NCBI GenBank assembly: GCA_943704495.1
Contig: CALSCR010002702.1
Span: forward strand, 1 to 21,160
Length of the DNA stretch: 21,160 nt
DNA from: Pigoraptor chileana
Lineage: Eukaryota > Opisthokonta > Filasterea
Direction of reading: 5' to 3'
The notes under the pieces were generated by a model, which was given only the letters and a program-made list of their open reading frames with translations, ran no database searches and was not told where the DNA came from. Numbering within the stretch: the stretch's first letter is position 1; the number at the start of each line of letters is the position of its first letter. Below, one piece after another: positions 10,836-19,172 of the stretch. Position numbers and translations under genes: made by a program.

Positions 10836-10985
10836 TGGGTCGCGGGTCGCCGGCTTGTTCAAATTTCGATCTGACCCGCAAAGTAGGCAAGTGAGTGGTC
10901 GCAAGTACTTTGTGTGCCAATTGCGGAATGCAATGTTCGGTTGCAAAATATGTCGGCGAGTCGCTCAAGCCGCACAAAAGAGCAA
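10718..10985. repeat. diverged direct duplication (two ~100-bp copies)
   Basis: Copy 1 (about 10718-10820) and copy 2 (about 10886-10985) share GTGCCAATTGCGGAAT, then TGCAAAAT, then GGCGAGTCG, in the same order and spacing apart from small indels. The copies start 163-168 bp apart. The indels put the copies out of frame with one another, which argues against two coding repeats under selection. Confidence 0.6.
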
Positions 10986-11194
10986 GTATTGTTGGATATT
11001 TGGGTATCTTTGTTCAGTATAAGTAAACGAGTGTCCAGTGACGGATGTGATCGCATTGGATGTTTGTACTCTCCATCAGTGATATGGTCCAGGAGCAAAT
11101 GTGGAAAAAATGCATTGGGCAGTGTTCATAGTCACTTGGGATCACTTCAAAAGTAGTTTCAAGCCGAGGATGCCCCGTCAGCGCCGAAGATAGA
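10986..11194. other. intergenic, no gene seen
   Basis: AT-rich stretch downstream of the tyrosine kinase stop codon on the minus strand; presumably its 3' UTR. Confidence 0.45.
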
Positions 11195-14100
11195 CTACGG
11201 CTGGCCTTGCTGGAAGATCGGGTTCTGAAGTGTGTTTAAACTTTCGGCCTCCTCGTCCGAATTCATCTGTATCTCCGCGTAAGCCGCGCCCAGTGCTGGA
11301 ACAACCGCGACTACTACTGAGCTGTTAGTCGCATCGGCCGCACCCGAATTGTCGCGGCCAATTGTGGCACCGCTGCAATCCATTGCTGCGGACAGTGTCG
11401 TCATTCCTTGTCGCAGTTGAAGAACGAGCTGAGAGAACTGCGGCCGTGTCTCCGCGTGCCTTCGCCAACAGGACTCCATAATCGCGTATGCAAGGTTCGG
11501 ACAGCCCTTTGGGGGTCCCATGCGCTTGTGCTGAGAGAGATAGGCTGCCGCGTCAGATACAATCAGTTAGCAAAAGCCAATCTGCCCTTCGGTGTCAATG
11601 GAAAGGTCACTTGTTGAATCGGATAATCTGTGGCATGCCCATCACTGCTACTCAGCTACTCCGAGTGGTGACTTACTTGATACGGCGTGGTTCTCGAGTC
11701 CAGGATAGGGCTTGGCTCCGCGCGCAAACACCTCCCACATGACAATGCCAAGCGACCACACGTCTGACGCATGTGTGAGAATGCGTTTCTCAAGCGATTC
11801 GGGCGCCATCCTAGAGGACTCACAAAGCCGGCGTACACACATTTAGTGCTGAGCAATACTGTAACACGGGCACTGATGGGCGGTGGGCGGTAATCGGTGG
11901 GGAATTAACTTACCATTTGACGGGCAGTTTTCGTCGTGTTTTGGCTGCATAGTAGTCGGTGGCGCCCGTTTCGCGCGACAGGCCCATGTCGGCGACCTTC
12001 ACAATCACCTGCGCCTTGGGACTCAACTTCAAACCCGTTTCAAGCGTGCTGGGAGCCCGGGGACCGGCCGCGACCATGCAATTACGAGCCGCAAGGTCCC
12101 TAGGGACGAATCAAACAGCCAGTCACGCAGCCGCGCCACAAAATTAATCCGAACTGTTAGAAATCGTCATAAATCTGCTTAACTGATTAGTATTGCTTAA
12201 CTTAGTATTGTTATGCGGCCATAGTGAATCCCACCCACCTGTGGACGATTCCGCACTTGGCAAGGTGTTCCATTCCGCGCAATGTCTGCATTGACGAGGC
12301 AGTCAGCATGACAACTTAGGTTGAGCACACGGTGTTACCCCATATGATGCCTTACGTTATAATGATGATTGCGGCGGGGGCAGTACTTTATCTAAGGATT
12401 CTGACTTACCATTGCAAAAGCAAAGAAGGTCCACTGACGTTAAGTCGATGAATTTGCTGCTGGTAAGGAAGTGACGGAGATCGCCATGTGCGGCAAATTC
12501 GAGAACCATGCAGTTGGATCGCTCTGTTGAAGAGGAAATGTCATCGCCAATGTGGTTTAATGCACGAATGAACCATTGGCACTTGATGGACCGACTGCTG
12601 AGCACGGTCAGTGCGGCCAGCCGAGAGGACTTTTGACTAGCCATCATGCCATACAGTCTACTCAGAATTACCTGTGTGCAGACGCCGATCAGCTCGATGA
12701 TGTTGGCGTGGTTTGGAATGGTCCGCATGAGATCGATTTCCGCCATAAATGCACTTCGAGCCGACCGGATTTCGTCTGTACTTGACAAGGACGTTACCTT
12801 GAACGTCTTTACGGCCGCCTTTATTACCGCGATGCTTCCATCCCGAGGCATGATGTCGGCAAGAAACACTTCGCCAAACTCTCCCTCTGCCATGCATGCA
12901 GCAACGACAGAAGAAACAGCATGAACAGTGGAAATTATCTTCAGTTGTCGATGACTTAAAAAAATTTTTAGTTACCGATTACATACTGCTGCCGTGATGA
13001 TACTAACTGCACATTTTTATGAGGCTCAAGGGACATTGATAGTGCACTTACCGCCAATCCGGTTGCGAAGGCGTATGCAGGATCCGGAATTTCTATCTCT
13101 GCTATCTCGGGGCGTCGCACGACGGTGTCGATCAGGTGGAGCTCTGAACGTGAGTGCTTCCATCTTCTTACGTGCTGTTCGCTTGCGGACAAAGAGAATG
13201 ATAAAGACGATGGCTGCAGCGCCAACCACGGCACCCACGACGCCCCCAGCCACGGGACCGGCCACGGAACTGGCCACATTACCCGACAAGGATACTCCGA
13301 CCGTGCAGTCTCCATTGAACCTGTCGCACGCTGCTACGTTCCTACAGGTGCAAAGCCGGGTACAGTTAGCGCCGAAACGACCGCTTGCACAAGCCTGACC
13401 GCAGTTCGCATCCGTCCACCCTGCAGTGCACGTGCACATCCCCGTAGAGCGATCGCATGTCGCTCCGTTTTCGCAGGCACAATTACTACTACAATCGGCG
13501 CCAAAACGATCGCTTGTACACGCAATATCGCAGTTTGAACCAGTCCAACCCGCGGTGCACGTGCAAGCTCCGGTGAAACGGTTGCACGCCGCTCCATTCT
13601 TGCAGGTGCATGGCTGGGCGCAATTGGCACCGAAATGGTTGTCCATGCATGCAGTATCGCAGCTAATGCCTGTCCAGCCCGCTGTGCACGTGCAGGCACC
13701 GCTGAACCTGTCACACAGCTCGCTGCTTTTACAAGCATATGTATGCGTGCAATTGATGCCAAAACGATCGCTCGTACACGCACATCCACTAAATCGATTA
13801 CACATTGCGCCGTTCTGGCATGTGCATAGATGCGTGCAATTCGCGCCATAGCGACCAATTGCACAAGGGATGTCGCAGTTGGCACCCGTCCAACCTGCAG
13901 TGCACGTGCTGGCTCCGGTGAATCGATCGCACATTGCGCTGTTCTGGCAGGTGCATAATTGAGTGCAATTTGCGCCAAATTGACCACTTGCACAAGCCAT
14001 GTCACAGTTTGCGCCCGTCCATCCGGCAGTGCAAGTGCAGGCACCGGTGAACCTGTCACACGCCGCGCTGTTTTGACAGGCACATGTCTGTGTGCAATTG

Positions 14101-15744
14101 GAGCCGAAACGATCGCTCTCACACGTGATGCCACAGTCAGGACCAGTCCACCCCGCCGTGCACCTGCACGCTCCCGTGAATTGCTCACACGTCGCGCCAT
14201 TCTGGCATGTACACCTTTGACTGCAATCAGAACCCATCCAGCCCGCAGTGCAATCACAAACTCCGCTGAACCGATCACAGGCCGCCCCATTCGGACAGTT
14301 GCACGACATTGCGCAATCTGATCCGTACGTCCCGAATGGGCACATTAAAGAGCAATTTAACCCGGTCCACCCGGCGTCACAAAAGCAGTCGTAGCACCAT
14401 TTTGAGACACAATGACTTTCGCTGTTTGAGCAGAGGTCGCCTTTGATTCCGGGATTTGGGGAAATGGAACTGCAAGTCAAATGAAATAGCAGCTCAAGCT
14501 AGATTGGCCTCTGAATTTGCCGCAAGACAACTTACAACACCGCGTGTTTCTACTACTTACGAAAACAACTTAAAAAGCCTAGTGAGGTCGAATATTCCGC
14601 TTGGAACGTCGCAATTTGGTTCGAGCTGATGGAACTGCATTAGTCAATGGGAACTCGAGTGAGATTAGTCATAAGGTTGAAAGGAAATAAGTAAGCGCCA
14701 CTTTTTCTTCAACTCACAGGGAAATCAGTTTATGAGACTTGTCGAATATGCCGCTTGGAAGTGCCGTTAAGTTGGTTGAGTTGAGCCCACTGCAAATCGA
14801 ATAGCAGTATTGCAAAGCGAGTCAGATCGGATTAATTTTCTGAATTTGCAAGACGCCACGCTGTCATCCCACTCACAGGCCTTGGAGCTCAGAGAGCTCA
14901 TCAAATATCCCGCTTGGAAGTGTTGTAATTCGATTAAAGCTGAGGTCACTGCATTGGGCAATTGAAAAGTTAGAGCGAGTGAGATTCGGGTCTCTGAATT
15001 TGCAAGCCGTGAATAACGCCCACGCTGTTCTCTCACAGATATGTCAGCGCAGTGAGTTTGTCGAATATCCCGCTTGGAAGTGCCGATATGTTGTTTGAGC
15101 TGAGGTAGCTGCAGTAGTCAAATGGAAAGTTAGAGCGAGTGAGAGGTCTCTCAATTTGCAAGGCAATAATTGGCCCTGCGCTGTTCTCCCACTCACAGAT
15201 AAATTAGCCCAGTGAGCTTGTCAAATATCCCACTTAGAAGTGCCGTTATGTCGTTTGACTCAAGGAAACTGCAATATTCAATTGGAAAGTTAGAGTACGA
15301 GTGAGATCCGGGTCTCTGAATAAGCAATCCGTGAATGACGCCCACGCTGCCGCCCACGCTGCCATCTCCCACTCACAGAAACTTCAGCGCAGTGAGTTTG
15401 TCGAATATCCCACTTGGAAGTGCCGTTATGTTGTTTGAGCTGAGGTTACTGCGAATCGAATGTAATGGCGGAAATTGCTGACATCAAGACTGAGCGGATT
15501 TCTGTTTGCAAGACCATACTACCAGAGCACCCAGCAATTGAAAGTCTCTCGGCAAGCTTATCAAACTAAATATCCCGTCAGTCGGAAGGGTAGCAATTTG
15601 GTTCGCGTTGAGGCTCCGACGGCCTCAGCATACATATCAGATTGCAACAAACGGTCTACTAGCTTCACTCACACCTCTATTAGCCCGGGAAGGTTATCAA
15701 AAAGCCCACTGGCGATGGATGTCATCTGCATCCCGATCCAACCC
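11195..15744 (-). CDS. LRR-EGF receptor tyrosine kinase, 5' end not found
   Basis: Minus-strand exons in order of transcription: LRR exons 15673-15744, (15523-15613, decayed), 15377-15448, 15197-15268, 15037-15108, 14877-14948, 14718-14789 and 14561-14634; EGF/TM exon 13052-14469; kinase exons 12976-13002, 12672-12886, 12410-12521, 12239-12314 (alternative start 12285), 11914-12099, 11677-11810 and 11195-11544. The ectodomain has about eight LRRs then about ten EGF-like modules (C-T-A-G-W-T-G). The membrane helix is [18 protein letters not shown] followed by R-K-R. The kinase has G-E-F-G-E-V, the ATP Lys (12807-12809), I-E-L-I-G-V-C, H-R-D-L-A-A-R-N, A-D-M-G (not DFG), activation-loop D-Y-Y, P-V-K-W-M-A-P-E-S and [11 protein letters not shown], so it is a true Tyr kinase and probably active. 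The tail has Y-A-E-I, a possible SH2 ligand. Oddities: a frame clash inside 14561-14634, an awkward juxtamembrane junction and an unsettled junction before T-L-R-G-M. No signal peptide was found. Confidence 0.85.
12286..12409 (-). other. kinase intron with unsettled 3' splice site
   Basis: The donor AATG|GTAAGT leaves one base. The acceptor that looks best (branch-like CTGAC, then TGCAG|ACATTG at 12286) would break the frame. The in-frame acceptor is CCTAAG| at 12315, which adds ten codons before T-L-R-G-M-E-H-L. A kinase needs roughly one residue here, so neither choice is ideal. cDNA is needed to decide. Confidence 0.4.
13150..14469 (-). repeat. tandem EGF-like repeats of the receptor kinase
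   Basis: About ten modules of 43 residues (129 nt) within one exon. Most follow C-x-x-x-x-F-G-x-N-C-x-x-x-C-x-C-x-N, then [16 protein letters not shown]-x-N-C. This is the laminin/MEGF-like EGF type. Module 6 is shortened: N-R-F-S-G runs straight into C-A-C-T-S-D-R-F-G, losing the usual C-T-A-G-W-T-G part. The near-identity of neighbouring units at DNA level points to recent unequal exchange. Confidence 0.9.
14561..15744 (-). repeat. tandem LRR exon+intron units, 72-nt exons
   Basis: Six clean exons of exactly 72 nt (15673-15744, 15377-15448, 15197-15268, 15037-15108, 14877-14948, 14718-14789) each encode one 24-residue LRR and begin and end in phase 2. The consensus is N[19 protein letters not shown]. 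The four units starting at 14718, 14877, 15037 and 15197 recur at 159-160 bp, and the introns between them are alike too (a GTGAGT donor and an 83-88 nt length), so whole exon+intron units were duplicated. Exon 14561-14634 is 74 nt and irregular; 15523-15613 is decayed. Confidence 0.9.
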
Positions 15745-16794
15745 CTGTGATGATTTGAATACACAGCATAAGTTAGTTATCAGTGGCATTTAATGTAGAC
15801 TGCTCTTTCATTAGTCGCATGTTAATTTAAGCGACGCGAAGCGAGCTACGTGAATGGCAGTTGCCGGTGGTGGCCTTTGCCAGCGGCATTTGTCTGACAT
15901 GGGATTGAGCATTTGCACTTTAATTTGCAAAATTGATTTACACATAGGTAGTGTCATTGCGAAACGCGCACGAAAGGACAGCTCGTCCTTCCGTGTTGCA
16001 CGTGCAAGTGTCAGGACACATACCAACGACGCCTTCAACTTGGCACAAAAAGCATACCACAACGACAACTACACGCAGGCGACAGTCACTGTAAAAGCCT
16101 ACGTGCACCGCGTCGCCTGATAAAATCCGCTTGCCCTGAGATATGCAACGCAGGTCCCGTGACCGACGTTATCAATAAGCTCTCGCTTTCAGACTGATTA
16201 ATGTTAGACAAGGTCGCCGACTCGCTTTACAGGGCTACTTACTATGCGGCCGAGCCGCCCACGGCCACCAGTATTGTTTTCCATGATCGATTGTGACCCG
16301 CTTTGTTACCGCAGTCTTGGCTTATGATTACTTCACCGACCAGTCCGGTTGTGGAGTGGTTTAGTACCAGCAAATTTCGCCGACCTCTCTGCGATTTTTG
16401 GAAAACTGCGCTTTAAAAAGGCGGAAAGTTTTTTTTGCACTGAGACCAACAACATACGCCGGTGACAGGGTAAACGTGAATCGAACCGAGAACTGATTGG
16501 TCACTGATGTGAGTATCAGTTTTGCTTCGAATGCAGATAAACGCAAAGAATCACAGTGAGTGTCTCAAACCCTCTCCTGACATCAACAATAACACTAAAT
16601 TGGCCCCGGATGACGAAAATGCTAATTAGTTCCCAGGGGAATAACTGTCGTCCGAAAACAAAAATGTTCCGATCGGAGGAGTGGGCACGTGATGTTACAT
16701 TTTCCAGCCTGCTGCCAACGGCATCGGAAGATTACATCAATGCCTTCAGAACAGACAAGAGTGCCTCGCATGAAAGCAGCACAACAGCAGCGAA
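15745..16794. other. divergent intergenic region, RTK 5' side to METTL10
   Basis: About 1 kb between the most 5' LRR exon I can see and the methyltransferase start. Missing 5' exons of the receptor kinase (signal peptide) may lie here. An ATG-started frame at 15854-16120 (88 aa, ending K-A-Y-V-H-R-V-A) has a partly protein-like end but no recognisable family. A CACGTG box lies near 16685, and GGCGGAAA near 16421 is a weak E2F-like match. I see no RNA gene. Confidence 0.4.
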
Positions 16795-19022
16795 ATGTCA
16801 GACGAAGAGCGTGTATCGGAGGAGGATCAAGATGCGGACTTTGGCACATCTGTGCTGGGCACCAAAGAATAGTGAGTGGTTCGAGAATTTCTGCGACAAC
16901 GTTTTGGTAATGACTCCACCGACGGTTGATTGATGCATGTCTTTACTTTCACGTGACCCAGTTGGGACAAAGTCTACAAGCGAGAATTGAAGAACTTTGA
17001 AGAACACGGCGATGTCGGTGAAGTGTGGTGAGTGATGATTGGACTGTATTTTGGAGATGTTTTGGGAAGATAGCGGTTTGTGTGTTGTGGGAAATAGCAC
17101 ATTGCAATCGCCTTTGAAATGGACAGTGTGTCATTTGCTGTTGATGCTTGATCAACAACTTTTTTTCCCCGTACGTTTGGCACGTTTTTGCAAGCACTAT
17201 TCCGGTGATCATTTCTCGTTAAAAGTGGTCGCAGGTGTGTTCACGTTAAATATATTGTTGTCCTCGCGTTCTATGATTGGATGCAAAACAGGTTCGGAAT
17301 TGATGCCGTTGAAAAAGTGGTGGATTGGCTTGTGGATGAGGGGATCGACAGAGAGTTATCCATCCTTGATGTCGGTTGCGGCAACGGCGTCATGCTACAC
17401 GAACTCGTGAGTGTAGCATTTGTGATGTCACAGACGTGCCGTTCTTATTATGTTGTTGACGGGGATCACAACTTAAAATAGGGATTCACTTAAAACATGT
17501 TTTGTATTGTGCCTGTTTAGTTGTGGTATTGGTGGGGCTGATGCACACGGAATCCGATCACAAGGATTATCGCACCTGCCAAGAGACGATTTGCTCGTGC
17601 CTTTCCGTATACATTCACACTCATATTATTCATAATTGCTCTTTTTGTTCTCTTTCCAACCATGCTGACCGCAGTCTAAGTCTGGATTCACATCGCTATA
17701 TGGCATCGATTACTCTGAACTGAGTATTGCCCTATCAAAGGCTATTGCAGAGCAGGAGGGATTTGAGGCTACTTTTGCGGTATGTCCCTGTGTCTTGAAC
17801 TGTGTGAGCAAGAGTGGTATCAGTGCACACAGTCCCATACTGCTGCATCACATTGCCCAAACACGGACATACACAGATGCACATTGAGTACCTGCACACC
17901 CGATCACTGTAGTTGCGTTCCCCGCATGTGTCTGTCACTCTCTCATTTCCACTTTTCTGTAATTTCTGAATGAGGTCTATGGCCTTTGTACTTTTACGAC
18001 ACCCCCCTTGGGACCACATCTTAACTCTTTTTCCACTCACACGCACCCCCCCTCTCCCCCCAACACACACACTTTTTGGTCTTACGTGACCAACTGCTGG
18101 GGACTGCAGGTGGTGGACTTTCTTGCGGATGTAGCTGCTCTCCCCGACCAGCCCTACGATATCTCCGTCGACAAGGGCACGTACGATGCAATCAGCCTCA
18201 GCGAGAATGCCCCAGAGGCACGCTCGGTGTGTACTTGTCAAAACCAAAAAAACACAGAACGAGTTTCTTACGATTCCCTTTTCCTTCCGTCCCTGACCAT
18301 TGCTTGTTGTTGTGTATTATCGTTGTGTGTGATGCGGGAACAGGCTGACATTATACATTGGTGATATAAGTTGCAATTGCCCAGTGAGATTGCAAGTTCT
18401 GCGGAGCGGTGTGTGTCGTCAGTGCTTGCAATTCTCGCTTTTTCATAAACGACTCAATTTACCCCACCTCTCCCCCGTCACCATTTTCACTCATTCTCTC
18501 ACTCACTCTCACTTGCTCCCCTTGTTGTTTCACGCACCGACTCTCTGTTGCTCTTGTCGACGCAGTCCTACATAGAGAATGTGGTGAAGGTGACAAAGCC
18601 CGGCGGCCTCGTAATTATCACGTCATGCAACTGGACGGAGGATGAGGTGAAGCGCGACTTCACTGCCAGCCCACATCTCAAGTACAAAACCCGCCTTAAG
18701 TACCCCGTGTTCGAATTCGGCGGCAAAAAAGGTGGGCTCGGTGTCCGTGTTACAGGTCTGCTGTTACATGCATGCTGTCGGAGTGTGTCGTGTTACGTGT
18801 CTGCTGTTACTTGTCTTTTGTCGGAGAGTACTCTGCACTCTTCGTTGCCATGCGCGAGTGGATTCACTGTCGCAGAGATGCCGCCTGCCTCTGTGTAATA
18901 TATTTTGGTCGCTGCGTTTGTGTGTTTGTCGTGCATCCGTTGAGTAATACAAAAATCCGCCTTTCTTTGTGCATGCAGGTCAAACTATTTGCACCGTCGT
19001 GTTCACGCGGACGACAGAATAA
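16795..19022 (+). CDS. eEF1A lysine methyltransferase (EEF1AKMT2 / METTL10 / Efm4 family)
   Basis: Complete seven-exon gene: 16795-16871, 16962-17027, 17292-17406, 17675-17779, 18110-18226, 18566-18731 and 18979-19022, giving 229 residues. This seven-beta-strand SAM methyltransferase methylates a lysine of translation elongation factor eEF1A (human EEF1AKMT2 acts on Lys318; yeast See1/Efm4 on Lys316); it is cytosolic. The family signatures are in order: S-V-L-G-T-K-E-Y-W-D near the N-terminus, G-D-V-G-E-V-W-F-G, SAM motif I D-V-G-C-G-N-G (74-80), G-I-D-Y-S, V-D-K-G-T-Y-D-A-I-S-L (141-151), I-T-S-C-N-W-T-E-D-E and F-E-F-G-G-K-K-G. S-C-N-W-T and D-K-G-T are diagnostic of this branch. All junctions are GT-AG and in phase, and nothing is missing. 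The polyadenylation signal overlaps the stop codon. It is convergent with the epimerase gene, 150 bp apart. Confidence 0.95.
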
Positions 19023-19026
19023 TAAA
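19021..19026 (+). terminator. AATAAA polyadenylation signal overlapping the METTL10 stop
   Basis: AATAAA begins on the second base of the TAA stop codon (19020-19022). The mRNA would then have a 3' UTR of only about 20-30 nt, which fits the tight convergent spacing to the epimerase gene. Confidence 0.5.
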
Positions 19027-19172
19027 ATGGGACGCACATTGATTCGCAGTAACATACCAAATATCATTGCAAAATAATATCAAATAATTTATAACAAACC
19101 AGCAAAAACGCGCTCACGCCCACGCACCACGCACCACGCACAACACATGCACCAACTAGAGAGCACCGCTCA

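Noticed and set aside
13334-14290. 318-codon minus-strand frame rich in Ala/Arg/Val
   Set aside because: It is an off-frame reading of the EGF repeats; the Cys-rich frame next to it is plainly the coding one.
14561-15744. regularly spaced repeats that resemble a CRISPR array
   Set aside because: Each repeat translates to an LRR, has GT-AG borders and lies in phase with the EGF exon; the spacers are introns that resemble each other.
15811-16068. minus-strand frame with a hydrophobic start as a signal-peptide exon for the receptor kinase
   Set aside because: The frame starts with TTG, not ATG, and no donor of the right phase joins it convincingly to the first LRR exon.
15854-16120. 88-aa ATG-started frame on the plus strand
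   Set aside because: Codon use and composition are unremarkable and no family is recognised. The end (K-A-Y-V-H-R-V-A) is slightly protein-like, so I only note it in the intergenic entry.
16470-16500. possible tRNA B-box (GGTTCGATTC on the minus strand)
   Set aside because: The flanking bases do not form a T-stem, and no acceptor stem, D-arm or anticodon arm can be drawn.
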